Counted from the stretch's first letter, positions 16,498 to 25,202 are shown. The stretch is 64,000 nucleotides of DNA from G963674835 sp963674835 (GCA_963674835.2 CAXXKC010000002.1:1922001-1986000), one strand, 5' to 3'. Notes: generated by a model from the letters alone, not told the origin. Numbers and translations are program-made.

Positions 16498-18426
16498 ATG
16501 ACTCAGCAGACTCTGCGCCCCGAGCGGCCCCGCGTGACGAGGCTGCGGCTGGGCATGCTCGTTTGTGGGCTTGGTGTGGCCATCGTTGCCGCGGCGGCCC
16601 GGTACTATTGGGGTTTGAGCCCGGCCAGTGCGGGATCGCCTCGTACCAGGACGGCGAGCCCGACCAAGGCGCCCGACCGCCCGACCGAAGCCCCCGCAGT
16701 CGCGACGCCGACACAACAGAAGATTGTGGCGACGGTCAACGGGGAGCGAATCAGCCGTGAAGACCTGGCCCGAGATTGCCTGCGACGGCACGGCAAAGAA
16801 GTGCTGGAACGGCTGGTCAACAAGTACTTGATCACCCAGGAATGCGCTCGGCGGAATATTGAGGTTACGCCGTCGGAGGTGAACGCGGAGCTCGAGCGGC
16901 TCGCAGGGCGTTTTGGCTGGCCGACCGACCAGTGGCTGAAGATGCTGCAGAAAGAGCGGGGTATCACGCCGGAGCAGTACGCTAACGACATCATCTGGCC
17001 GACCCTGGCGATGCGGAAGCTGGCAGGCGAGCGTCTGCAGGTAAGCGACGCGGAGATTCAGGAGGAATACGAGAAGTGTTACGGGGCGGCCGTGAAGGCT
17101 CGCTTGATCGTTTGCTCCAACCGCGAACAAGCGGAAAGTGTGCGGGCGGAGGCGGCCGCCAATCCGGAATCGTTCGGCGATCTGGCCAAGCAGTATTCGA
17201 CCGACCCGAGTGCCAGTCTGAAGGGACTGATTCATCCGATCCGCCAGCACATGGGTGACGAGCAGATCGAGCAGGTGGCATTCAACATGAAGGACGGCGA
17301 GGTTTCGCCCGTAATCTCGGTGGCCAACCAGTGCGCGATCATCAAGCGCGAGGGATTGGTCGAGGCGCGCGATGTTCCGTTGAACGAACAGTTGCGCGGG
17401 AGTTTGGAGGAGATCATTCGGGAGCGTAAGCTAGAGCACGTGGCGACGGGCGTCTTTGCAGAGATGCAGAAGGACGCGCAGGTCGTGAACGTGTTCAACG
17501 ACCCGTCGAAGGCGCGCGAGATGCCGGGTGTGGCGGCGGTGATCAACGGACAGCAGATAACGCTTCGCGAGCTGGCGGAGTCCTGCATCGACCGGAATGG
17601 TCGCCAGGTTCTGCAAGAGGTGATTCACCGTCGGCTGCTGGAGCAGGCGTGCAAGAAGGCGAACATCACGGTCACCGACGCCGACCTGGACGCGGAGATC
17701 GCCCGGGCGGCCGCGTTGTCGTATCCGGCCAACGCCGACGGCTCGCCCAACGTGAAGGGCTGGCTGAACATGATCACCGAGCAGCAGGGGATCTCGCTGG
17801 AGAGCTATCGGCACGATTCGGTGTGGCCGTCGGTTGCGCTGAAGAAGCTGGTGGGCATGAAGATCGAGGTGACGCAGGAGGATCTGAAGAAGGGATTCGA
17901 GGCCAACTACGGTCCCCGAGTGCGTTGCCGAGCGATCATCATGGATAATCTGCGCCGAGCCCAGCAGGTTTGGGACATGGCTCGCAAGGGCATCGACGGG
18001 AAACCGATGGAGCAAGCGGAGGCCCGTTTTGCCGATCTGGCCGAACAGTACTCGACCGAGCCCGCAAGCCGAGCGCTGCGGGGAGAAGTGCCACCGATCC
18101 AGCGCCACGGCGGTCAGCCGGTGATGGAAAAGGAGGCGTTTGAGCTGAAGCGGGGCGAGCTGTCGAGCCTTATCCAAGTGGACTCGCGCTACGTGATCCT
18201 CTTCTGCCTGGGCCAGACCGATCCGGTGGAGGTCGATTTCGCCTCGGTTCGCGATTTGATCTACCAGGACATTCACGAGAAGAAGCTGCGTTTGGCGATG
18301 GCCGAGGGCTTCGAGCAATTGCAGCAGCAGGCCACCGTGGACAACTACCTGGAAGGCAGTTCGCACACGCCGAAGAGCGCGGCTCGCCCGCCAGAGATGC
18401 CGCCGAGCGCACCGGTCACGCGGTGA
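16498..18426 (+). CDS. Tandem-duplicated parvulin-like peptidyl-prolyl isomerase (SurA/PpiC type)
   Basis: 642 residues from ATG 16498, which has AAGGAGG seven bases upstream; GTG 16495 is in frame just before it. An N-terminal anchor (RLRLGMLVCGLGVAIVAAAARYYWG) places the rest outside the cytoplasm. Residues about 75-320 and 340-610 repeat the same order: a VNGERIS/INGQQIT entry, a SurA-N-like helical part, then a PpiC-like part with FGDLAKQYSTDPSASLKG and FADLAEQYSTEPASRALRG. That is an internal duplication of a whole SurA-like unit. It is probably a periplasmic chaperone/isomerase for envelope proteins, with its own promoter behind the export operon. Confidence 0.85.
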   Translation: MTQQTLRPERPRVTRLRLGMLVCGLGVAIVAAAARYYWGLSPASAGSPRTRTASPTKAPDRPTEAPAVATPTQQKIVATVNGERISREDLARDCLRRHGKEVLERLVNKYLITQECARRNIEVTPSEVNAELERLAGRFGWPTDQWLKMLQKERGITPEQYANDIIWPTLAMRKLAGERLQVSDAEIQEEYEKCYGAAVKARLIVCSNREQAESVRAEAAANPESFGDLAKQYSTDPSASLKGLIHPIRQHMGDEQIEQVAFNMKDGEVSPVISVANQCAIIKREGLVEARDVPLNEQLRGSLEEIIRERKLEHVATGVFAEMQKDAQVVNVFNDPSKAREMPGVAAVINGQQITLRELAESCIDRNGRQVLQEVIHRRLLEQACKKANITVTDADLDAEIARAAALSYPANADGSPNVKGWLNMITEQQGISLESYRHDSVWPSVALKKLVGMKIEVTQEDLKKGFEANYGPRVRCRAIIMDNLRRAQQVWDMARKGIDGKPMEQAEARFADLAEQYSTEPASRALRGEVPPIQRHGGQPVMEKEAFELKRGELSSLIQVDSRYVILFCLGQTDPVEVDFASVRDLIYQDIHEKKLRLAMAEGFEQLQQQATVDNYLEGSSHTPKSAARPPEMPPSAPVTR

Positions 18427-18486
18427 ACGCCATGATGGCGTGCTGAAATAGGTCGTTCTTGGCGCCGAGGGGTTTGGGCCGTCCGG

Positions 18487-19518
18487 CTACGAGACATTCC
18501 ACGTATCGCCAGAGCGGAATAGCTCGTCGAGATCGCCCTGGCCTTGAGCCTCAATGGACTTCCGGATTTGGGCATTGAGGAGATCATCGTACCGGGGGCG
18601 ATCGACGGCGCGAAAGACGCCAATAGGCTCGGGGAACTCGGGCTGTCGCATGCGGCTGAGGAGGTAGGCCAGGCTGGGCTCGTGGGCCGCCTCGTCGTGG
18701 ACGAGCAGGTCGGCCTCGGAAACGCCGTCCGAGAGGGAAACCACCTCGGGTTCAAGGCCATTGAGCCGAATGCCCTTGTCGCGATCCTTGCCGAACACGA
18801 GCGGTTTGCCATGTTCGAGCTGGAGGGTCGTTTCCTCGCGGGTTGCCCGATCGGTGGCGTAGTGGAACGCGCCGTCGTAGAAGACAACGCAGTTCTGGTA
18901 GACTTCGACAAACGACGTTCCGCGGTGCTCGGCCGCACGGCGGAGGACCATGGCCAGGTGCTGTTGCTGGACGTCAACAGTCCGCGCCACGAAGCTGGCT
19001 TCGCAACCGATGGCCACGGAGAGGATGTTCAAGGGGTTGTCGATGGCGCCCACGGGCGAGCTCTTGGTAACGGTGCCCAGGGGAGAGGTGGGCGAATACT
19101 GGCCCTTTGTCAGCCCGTAGATGCGGTTATTGAAGAGGATGATGTTGATATCGAGGTTGCGGCGGATGGCGTGGATGAGGTGGTTGCCGCCGATGCTGAG
19201 GCCGTCGCCATCGCCGGTGATGACCCAGACAGATAGATCGGGCTGCACGACTTTCAGCCCGGTCGCCACGGCCGGGGCGCGGCCATGGATGGAATGCATG
19301 CCGTAGGTGTTCATGTAGTAGGGGAAGCGGCTGGAGCAGCCGATTCCCGAGATGAACACGAGCTTGTGCTGGGGGATGCCGAGCGAGGCAAGTACCTTCT
19401 TCATCTGTGCGAGGATGCCGTAGTCGCCGCAGCCGGGGCACCATCGCACGTCCTGATCGCTGGCATAGTCGTTGGGCGAGGCGGTTGTTTCGGGAGCCGG
19501 GGCGGGAAGGTTGTTCAT
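18487..19518 (-). CDS. korB: 2-oxoacid:ferredoxin oxidoreductase, beta subunit
   Basis: 343 residues from ATG 19518, overlapping the alpha-subunit stop by four bases. TPP-binding subunit: RWCPGCGDYG near residues 26-33 and GIGCSSRFPYYM supply cluster cysteines, and the TPP/Mg motif is VWVITGDGDGLSIGGNHLIHAIRRNLDINIILFNN. Family members of 280-350 residues oxidise 2-oxoglutarate or a related 2-oxoacid to the acyl-CoA and reduced ferredoxin. Specificity cannot be read from sequence alone. There is no adjacent delta (ferredoxin) subunit, as in two-subunit KGOR. The gene faces the foldase gene end-to-end, 60 bases apart. Confidence 0.92.
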   Translation of the reverse strand: MNNLPAPAPETTASPNDYASDQDVRWCPGCGDYGILAQMKKVLASLGIPQHKLVFISGIGCSSRFPYYMNTYGMHSIHGRAPAVATGLKVVQPDLSVWVITGDGDGLSIGGNHLIHAIRRNLDINIILFNNRIYGLTKGQYSPTSPLGTVTKSSPVGAIDNPLNILSVAIGCEASFVARTVDVQQQHLAMVLRRAAEHRGTSFVEVYQNCVVFYDGAFHYATDRATREETTLQLEHGKPLVFGKDRDKGIRLNGLEPEVVSLSDGVSEADLLVHDEAAHEPSLAYLLSRMRQPEFPEPIGVFRAVDRPRYDDLLNAQIRKSIEAQGQGDLDELFRSGDTWNVS

Positions 19519-21389
19519 TGAAGGGCCTCCTCGATGGCCGCAACCACTTCGGCAACGGCGAAGGGGCGACCGGTGGTCTTGTTCAGGCCGACGGCGTCGA
19601 CCGGGTATTGGCCGCGAAGGATGGAACGCAATTGGCCGCAATTGAGTTCGGCAACGAGCACGCGCTGATAACGCCCCAGCAATTCGCCGAGATTGGCCGG
19701 CAGGGGATTGAGGTAGCGCAGGTGGGCATGGGCGACGGAGGCGCCGCGTGAAGCGCATTGGCGGACGGCCGTGGTCAGAGCGCCGTAGGTACCACCCCAG
19801 CCGAGCACGAGGAGGCGTCCGTCGGGCGGGCCCTCGACTTCTTGGAGCGGAATGTCCTCGGCAATCTTGGCCACCTTGGCGGCGCGGAGTCGGATCATGT
19901 GCTGGTGGTTGAGCGGCTCGTAGCTGACCTGGCCGGTGATGTCCTGCTTTTCGAGGCCGCCGAGGCGATGCATCAGGCCGGGCGTTCCCGGCAGGGCCCA
20001 CGGGCGAGCCAGCCAGTCGTTGCGGGTGTAGGGCTGGAAGGGAGCGCCGTTTTCGGCGGGACCCGGGTGATGAACGGCAATCGGCGGCAGTTGGCTCATC
20101 TGCGGGATTCGCCAGGGTTCGGAGCTATTGGCGACGAAGGTGTCGCTGAGGACGAGCACGGGAGTCATGTGCTGGACGGCGATGCGCCAGGCTTCGCGGG
20201 CGACGTCGAAGCAGTCGGCGGGGCTGCGGGCCGCGAGCACCGGCAGAGGACATTCCCCGTGACGGCCAAAGAGGGCCTGGTTGAGGTCGGCCTGTTCCAC
20301 CTTGGTGGGCATGCCCGTACTGGGACCGGCCCGCTGAACGTTGATCGCCAGCAGGGGCAGCTCGATCATGACGGCCAAGCCCAGGGCCTCGGTCTTGAGA
20401 GAGATACCCGGCCCGCTGCTGCCGGTGACGGCCATCGCTCCGCCGAACGCAGCGCCGATGACGGCCGAGATGGCAGCGATTTCGTCCTCGGCCTGGAGCG
20501 TGCGCACGCCGAAGCGCTTGCGTTTGGCCAGTTCGTGAAGAATGTCGCTGGCGGGCGTGATGGGGTAGGTTCCGTAGAAAAGCGGACAGCCGCTGAGCTG
20601 GGATGCTGCCAGCAGACCCCAGGCGAGGGCCTGGTTGCCGGTGACGTTGGTGTAGGTACCGGGGGGCAGCGGAGCGGCGTCGACCGAGTAGCGATGGGTG
20701 ATCGCCTCGATGGTTTCGCCGTAGTGATATCCGGCACGAAGGGCGCGGAGATTTGCTTCGGCGATATCGGGTCGGCGGCCGAACTTGTCTTCGATGAATC
20801 GCTCGGTCGGGTCCAGCGGCCGATCGTAGAGCCAGTAGACCAGGCCCATTGCAAAGAAGTTGCGGCAGCGGTCGGCTTCCTTGGTGCTGAGGCCTAGCGG
20901 CTTGACGGACTCACGTGTCAAGGAGGTCATGCCGATCTGGAAGAGCCGATAGCCGTCCATGCGGCCATCTTCCAAGGGGTTCTGCTGGTAGCCGGCGAGC
21001 TCCCAGTCGCGTTTGGTGAAGGCATCGTTGTTGACGATCAACGCGCCGCCAGGGACGAGGTCGGCGAGGTTGGTGGCCAGTGCGGCCGGATTCATGGCAA
21101 CCAGGGCGTCGACCTGATCGCCGGGGGTGAAGATCTTGCGGCTGGCGAAATGGAGCTGGTAGCCGCTGACGCCGGCCTTGGTGCCGCGCGGGGCGCGGAT
21201 TTCGGCGGGGAAGTCGGGAAAGGTGGCAACGTCGTTGCCGACCAGGGCGGAGGTGTTGGTAAGCTGGACACCGGCCAACTGCATGCCGTCGCCGGAGTCG
21301 CCACAGAATCGGACCGTGGCTGCCTCGAGTGCGCGAATCGGCTTGGGCTGCTGAGGTGTGGCGGGAGCAGGAGAAGGCTGATCGGCCAT
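19515..21389 (-). CDS. korA: 2-oxoacid:acceptor oxidoreductase, fused gamma-alpha subunit
   Basis: About 624 residues from ATG 21389 (an in-frame ATG at 21425 would add 12 residues). Residues about 30-220 are the gamma domain: VRFCGDSGDGMQLAG, FPDFPAEIRAPRGTKAGVSGYQLHF, DALVAMNP. The alpha domain follows: GNQALAWGLLAASQLSGCPLFYGTYPITPASDILHELAK, AEDEIAAISAVIGAAFGGAMAVTGSSGPGISLKTEALGLAVM, and GPSTGMPTKVEQADL. The gamma-alpha fusion is the usual KorA layout. It is coupled to korB by an ATGA overlap. Ferredoxin-linked 2-oxoacid oxidation would suit an anaerobic or microaerophilic lifestyle. Confidence 0.92.
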   Translation of the reverse strand: MADQPSPAPATPQQPKPIRALEAATVRFCGDSGDGMQLAGVQLTNTSALVGNDVATFPDFPAEIRAPRGTKAGVSGYQLHFASRKIFTPGDQVDALVAMNPAALATNLADLVPGGALIVNNDAFTKRDWELAGYQQNPLEDGRMDGYRLFQIGMTSLTRESVKPLGLSTKEADRCRNFFAMGLVYWLYDRPLDPTERFIEDKFGRRPDIAEANLRALRAGYHYGETIEAITHRYSVDAAPLPPGTYTNVTGNQALAWGLLAASQLSGCPLFYGTYPITPASDILHELAKRKRFGVRTLQAEDEIAAISAVIGAAFGGAMAVTGSSGPGISLKTEALGLAVMIELPLLAINVQRAGPSTGMPTKVEQADLNQALFGRHGECPLPVLAARSPADCFDVAREAWRIAVQHMTPVLVLSDTFVANSSEPWRIPQMSQLPPIAVHHPGPAENGAPFQPYTRNDWLARPWALPGTPGLMHRLGGLEKQDITGQVSYEPLNHQHMIRLRAAKVAKIAEDIPLQEVEGPPDGRLLVLGWGGTYGALTTAVRQCASRGASVAHAHLRYLNPLPANLGELLGRYQRVLVAELNCGQLRSILRGQYPVDAVGLNKTTGRPFAVAEVVAAIEEALQ

Positions 21390-21718
21390 GGTGCTGTCCA
21401 TTCCCTGGGCTGGCGCGTGTCGCACTTGACTGTAGCGCTGGCGGCGGTGTGTTTCTATGGTTGGGGAAAGTGGTCCACACGCTACGCTGTTGCGAGGTGC
21501 GGTCTAGGCGGACGACCAGGTATGGCTGTGCTTCTCGTCCGCTGGAGAGACCACCCTATTGATACTCCCTATTCTGGCAAATTTCTGGGTCGAAAACAGA
21601 GGCGGCGGGGGGAAAGCGGCGAATCACGACTATGGCGATTGGTTTGGAGGGCATATGGGTTGGATCGACACTTTGGTCGGTACGTTCCGGCCGGCCCGGC
21701 GAGGCGCTGCGGTCGTGG
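21390..21718. other. Intergenic stretch with a dispersed repeat
   Basis: About 330 bases between korA and the next minus-strand gene. The first third is occupied by a repeat unit at 21417-21485 (listed separately). The remainder shows nothing firm; TTTGCC/TAGGGT on the minus strand near 21580 is a poor promoter candidate for korA. Confidence 0.35.
21417..21485 (+). repeat. Dispersed hairpin repeat, copy 1
   Basis: About 69 bases. The unit has CGCACTTGACTGTAGCG at its start, GGCGG(T/A)GTGTTTCT in the middle and ends in ACGCTAC (21479-21485). GTAGCG (21432-21437) pairs with CGCTAC (21480-21485). The same unit, with about 20 differences, lies at 48777-48845. It lies just beyond the korA start, in the intergenic spacer. 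Confidence 0.6.
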
Positions 21719-22534
21719 CTAGGACGAGCCGTCGCCGCGTTTGTAGAAGCGCGACAAGTTGATGCCCCCGCGGACTTCTTCCTCGAGCAGCTTGAAACGC
21801 TGTTCCAGCCGATCGATACGCCGCTGAATGGCGGGCAGCGTCTTGTGCAGCGATTCTTCCACGCGGGGGCGGGGCACGGGGGGGTAGCCGAGGTGCCGAG
21901 CCAGTGCGGCAAACAAATAGAGCGGGTCTTTGTGACGGTTAGCCAGGGCGATCATCCCTTCGCGCTCGCCGAAAAGGACCGGCTCGTCGGTTTGGCCGCG
22001 GCGCTGCTGGTGATACTGGCTGCAAACGTAAATCATGTCGGCCAATTCGATGATGCCGATCTGGCGACGAACGGTCGAGATCCAGCGCCGCCAGTTCTCG
22101 TCGTACCATGGGTCGCCGGCAATGGCTTCCAGTCCGCGATCATAGCCGAGCCGGTTGCGGCAGATGGCCTCGAATTGGTAAAGGAATATCCCCTGCGGCG
22201 ACGCGCCCGAAGCGCGGTACTCGGCCTCGCGTTGGAGGATTTCCAGAGCGATGCGGAAGTCGAAGAGCCCTTCGTCGCGTTCGGCTTCGTAGATGACAAA
22301 GGCCTGGAATGGCGTGAAGTAATGGGCCAAGTGGGCCATAGCCGAGGCGAACCGGCCGGTCAGTCGCAACTCGCTGGCCATGAAATCGAGGGCCAGGGGG
22401 AGCTTGGTCGTCGACAGGATTTCCTGCTTGACGGCCGCGAGGAGTTCCTGGGTGGACACTCCCTGCTGCATTCGCTCTCGCAAGGTGCGAAAGAGGTAGG
22501 CTTGCTCGACGTATTCCTCACGGTCCAGCGGCAT
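21719..22534 (-). CDS. Conserved protein of unknown function
   Basis: 271 residues, no signal peptide or membrane helix. The ATG at 22534 has GAAGG six bases upstream. The chain is mostly helical (YLFRTLRERMQQGVSTQELLAAVKQEI; HLAHYFTPFQAFVIYEAERDEGLFDFRIALEILQREAEYR) and ends in a probable coiled coil (LPAIQRRIDRLEQRFKLLEEEVRGG). I recognise no catalytic motif or family. It stands alone; upstream is the divergent rsmG. Confidence 0.75.
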   Translation of the reverse strand: MPLDREEYVEQAYLFRTLRERMQQGVSTQELLAAVKQEILSTTKLPLALDFMASELRLTGRFASAMAHLAHYFTPFQAFVIYEAERDEGLFDFRIALEILQREAEYRASGASPQGIFLYQFEAICRNRLGYDRGLEAIAGDPWYDENWRRWISTVRRQIGIIELADMIYVCSQYHQQRRGQTDEPVLFGEREGMIALANRHKDPLYLFAALARHLGYPPVPRPRVEESLHKTLPAIQRRIDRLEQRFKLLEEEVRGGINLSRFYKRGDGSS

Positions 22535-22883
22535 CGGAGACCTTCGGACGGGCGTGTGGCCAGGTCGGGCGACAGGCCACGGCGCCGCGGGTGGAGCCTG
22601 AGCTGTGATCCTTCGGACAAGATGATCCCATTATCCACGCCGGAGCGGCGGCGTCAAAGCGTCGGCGGGCTTTCAGCGGGACTGGCGGCTTGACGGGGGA
22701 ACGAGCGAGGATTCCAATGGTGGGATCTACGCGGGCTCGATCCGACTTCAGGCGAGTGCAGGTGCAACGAAAGGGTCGATGGGGCCGTTGGGGTGTGGCT
22801 GATGCGATCGTGCCCGGCCGCCCAAAAGTCGCTCGCAAGAGGCCCGCCGCCCAGCAGCACCCTAGCATAGGAACCTTTGGATT
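22535..22883. other. Divergent intergenic region upstream of rsmG
   Basis: Spacer between the unknown minus-strand gene and rsmG. TTGACG (22690-22695), a 17-base gap and TCCAAT (22713-22718) form a weak sigma-70-like pair for rsmG. An open frame running from about 22718 to a stop at 22885-22887 overlaps the rsmG GTG start, but it is Arg-rich and shows no family resemblance, so it is not called. Nothing else is seen. Confidence 0.3.
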
Positions 22884-23570
22884 GTGAGTGAATCGGACGA
22901 CACGCTTTCCGCCGCGATAACGAGACACGGGATCGAATTGCCCGAGGGTCAACGGACGTTGTTGGATAGCTATTGCCAGCGACTATGGGCGTGGAACGAG
23001 AAGCTGAACCTGACGCGGCACGACACGTATGAGAAGTTCGTGGGCCGCGATCTGATCGACAGCCTGGCGTTCGCCGAATTCCTCCAGCCGAAGGAGGTGG
23101 TGCTGGACGTGGGGACCGGCGGCGGTGTGCCGGGCGTGGTGTTGGCGATCGTGCGGCCCGACTTGCACGTGGCCCTATGCGAGTCGGTCGGCAAGAAGGC
23201 CAAGGCGGTGGCCGAGATCGTGGCGGCGCTGGACCTGAAGGTGCCCGTCTATGGCAGCCGGGCAGAGGATATTCTGGGCGAGGTTCGTTTCAACACGTTG
23301 GTCGTCCGCGCGGTGGCGCGTTTGGAGAAGCTATTGCGCTGGTTCCGCCCTCATTGGGAGCGGTTCGACCGGCTCTTGGTGCTCAAAGGCCCCAGTTGGG
23401 TGGAGGAGCGGGGAGAAGCGCGCCATCTCGGACTGTTGAAGAATCTGGCGTTGCGAAAGCTGACGTCGTACCCGATGCAGGGCACCGATTCGGAGAGCGT
23501 GCTTTTGCAGGTTTGTCCGGAGGATCGGCTGGTGGACAAAGTGGGCTGCCTGCTGCGGGAAGTGGGATGA
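22884..23570 (+). CDS. rsmG: 16S rRNA (guanine-527-N7) methyltransferase
   Basis: 228 residues from a GTG start. RsmG/GidB adds the m7G527 methyl group to 16S rRNA using SAM. The N-terminal helical part has LLDSYCQRLWAWNEKLNLTRHDTYEKFVGRDLIDSLAF; the SAM-binding loop is VLDVGTGGGVPGVVLAIVRPD near residue 75; CESVGKKAKAVAEI and VVRAVARLEKLLRWFRP follow; the chain has the normal length. It is usually near gidA/parAB in other phyla but here is next to the convergent carA. The 28-base gap between the two stops contains short GTGGTGGGTAGTG-like repeats. Confidence 0.93.
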   Translation: MSESDDTLSAAITRHGIELPEGQRTLLDSYCQRLWAWNEKLNLTRHDTYEKFVGRDLIDSLAFAEFLQPKEVVLDVGTGGGVPGVVLAIVRPDLHVALCESVGKKAKAVAEIVAALDLKVPVYGSRAEDILGEVRFNTLVVRAVARLEKLLRWFRPHWERFDRLLVLKGPSWVEERGEARHLGLLKNLALRKLTSYPMQGTDSESVLLQVCPEDRLVDKVGCLLREVG

Positions 23571-23598
23571 GTAGTGGGTGGTGGGTAGTGAGTGGTGG

Positions 23599-24726
23599 TT
23601 AGTTGAGCATTTTGCGGAATTCGGCGAACAGGTAGTTGCTGTCGTGAGGGCCGGCGGAGGCTTCGGGGTGGTACTGGACGCTGAAGGCGGGGAGCTTGCG
23701 GTGGCGAACGCCTTCGATAGTGTTGTCGTTGAGGTTGACGTGGGTGACCTCGAGCTCCGGAGGCAACGAGTCACGATCGACGGCGAAGCCGTGATTCTGG
23801 CAGGTGATTTCGACGCGACCGGTCTCGTGATGCATGACGGGTTGATTGGCCCCCCGATGGCCGAACTTGAGTTTGAAGGTTTTGGCGCCGCAGGCCAAGC
23901 TGAGAAGTTGGTGGCCCAAGCAGATGCCAAAGATGGGCTTCTTGCCTAACAGGCCGCGGATCGTTTGCTGGGCGTAGGCGATCGGTTCGGGGTCGCCCGG
24001 CCCGTTGGAAAGGAAGACGCCGTCGGGTTTCAAGCGGAGGACGTCCTCGGCAGTGGCCGTGCCCGGCAGGACGGTGACACGGCAGCCCGTGTCGAACAGG
24101 TGTCGGGCAATGTTCCATTTCATGCCATAATCGAGCGCGACCACGTGGGGTGCATCGGGGGGCACCTGATTGGCGACCTGGTCCTCGGCGAGCTTCGCCC
24201 AGTGGCTGAGGGGCTGATTCCACTGGATGGCGTCTTTGGGGATCACCTCTTGGACGAGATCGCGTCCGATCAGGCCGGGGCTGGCGTTGGCCTTGGCGAC
24301 GAGGCTCTGATCGTCGAGGTCGACGTGAGAAAGGACGCCTTTCATGGCTCCGCGGATGCGGATCTTTCGGACGAGGGCACGGGTGTCGATCCCTTCGAGG
24401 GCGACGATACCGTGGTGGAGCAGGTACTCGTGGAGTTGGCCGTCGGCACGGAAGTTGCTTGCCACGCGGCTTCGTTGGCGGACGACGAAGCCGGCCAGAT
24501 GCGGTTTGGCACTTTCTACATCTTCCGCATTCGTGCCGTAGTTGCCAATTTCCGGATAGGTCATGGCAACAATCTGACCGCGGTAACTTGGATCGGTAAG
24601 GATTTCCTGGTAGCCGGTCATCGAGGTATTGAAGCAGACCTCGCCGTCGACTTCGCCTTCGGCTCCAAAGGCCTTACCGGTGAAAACCGTACCGTCTTCC
24701 AGGGCAAGCTTCGCGACTGACGTCAT
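23599..24726 (-). CDS. carA: Carbamoyl-phosphate synthase small chain
   Basis: 375 residues, the expected size. CarA hydrolyses glutamine and passes ammonia to CarB for carbamoyl phosphate, the precursor of arginine and pyrimidines. The CPSase small-chain domain starts KLALEDGTVFTGKAFGAEGEVDGEVCFNTSMTGYQEILTDPSY. The class I glutaminase domain carries the nucleophile in FGICLGHQLLSLACG and the His/Glu pair in YHPEASAGPHDS. carB is not in the window. The upstream region (to 25202) contains a plus-strand structured RNA candidate whose 5' end may lie close to the carA promoter. Confidence 0.97.
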   Translation of the reverse strand: MTSVAKLALEDGTVFTGKAFGAEGEVDGEVCFNTSMTGYQEILTDPSYRGQIVAMTYPEIGNYGTNAEDVESAKPHLAGFVVRQRSRVASNFRADGQLHEYLLHHGIVALEGIDTRALVRKIRIRGAMKGVLSHVDLDDQSLVAKANASPGLIGRDLVQEVIPKDAIQWNQPLSHWAKLAEDQVANQVPPDAPHVVALDYGMKWNIARHLFDTGCRVTVLPGTATAEDVLRLKPDGVFLSNGPGDPEPIAYAQQTIRGLLGKKPIFGICLGHQLLSLACGAKTFKLKFGHRGANQPVMHHETGRVEITCQNHGFAVDRDSLPPELEVTHVNLNDNTIEGVRHRKLPAFSVQYHPEASAGPHDSNYLFAEFRKMLN

Positions 24727-24847
24727 GTTCTGAAGAGGCTCGTGTGAAGGTTGTGAAGAGTTCCCGTTTGTAGCAAAGCGACCGCGCGTTGTTAGGGTTA
24801 GCCTTGTTGTCGGCCGCGCTTAAGGCAGCGGATCTAAAGTCGGCTAG

Positions 24848-24969
24848 GGGATCGTCCCGATAGGTTCTAAACGGCTGTGGGTCTCCGGACCGGGTGAACT
24901 GGTTTCACGAAGTTCGGACAGCCTATCACGAGGGTTCTTGTCCTGGCGAACAAGAGCCCTCATTTTTTT
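24848..24969 (+). ncRNA. Candidate structured small RNA with intrinsic terminator
   Basis: Successive helices on the plus strand: GGGA/TCCC (24848-24858); GATA (24859-24862) plus GGCTGT (24873-24878) pairing with ACAGCCTATC (24918-24927); inside it GGTC-TCCG-GACC (24880-24891), a UNCG-type tetraloop, and GTGAA/TTCAC (24894-24908). Directly after comes a 12-bp terminator stem and seven T's. No coding frame precedes it on this strand for more than 1 kb, so the terminator implies a non-coding transcript. The 5' end is not defined; GCCTT/AAGGC around 24801-24826 could extend it upstream. It lacks the conserved loop of SRP RNA and the features of tmRNA or RNase P RNA that I would recognise. 6S RNA cannot be excluded. 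Confidence 0.5.
24930..24969 (+). terminator. Rho-independent terminator
   Basis: GAGGG-T-TCTTGT (24930-24941), loop CCTGGCGA, ACAAGA-G-CCCTC (24950-24961), then A and TTTTTTT (24963-24969). Eleven Watson-Crick pairs and one U-G pair, followed by a clean U-tract: the best intrinsic terminator in the window. Orientation is plus. Confidence 0.8.
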
Positions 24970-25202
24970 GGCAGATGCCGGCGTGCGAGATGGGGTTCAT
25001 TGCATCCGGCGGGACGCCCCGTTGTGGGATTCGTTCGTGCCACCCACCTGCCAGAGTCCTCGCGCGCTTGGGCCATTATAGCGACACGGCCGGCGCGCGG
25101 ACAGTTCCCCAGATGTACACTTTTCGAGTGTGTCGGAGGCCGAAGAGGGCAACGGTGCCGCTGAGGCAACGATTGCACGCAGCCAAGGTGTGCGTGTGAG
25201 GG

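Larger units (their letters stand above)
24727..25202. other. Gene-free region holding a candidate small RNA
   Basis: 476 bases between carA and the AlaC-like gene, both minus-strand. Small open frames here have no ribosome binding sites or family resemblance. The region 24848-24969 folds into successive hairpins ending in an intrinsic terminator on the plus strand (listed separately). Nothing clear is seen from 24970 to 25202. Confidence 0.5.

Noticed and set aside
24894..25199. Possible small protein gene upstream of the AlaC-like gene
   Set aside because: Overlaps the hairpin and terminator region, lacks a Shine-Dalgarno sequence and reads like translated structured RNA.
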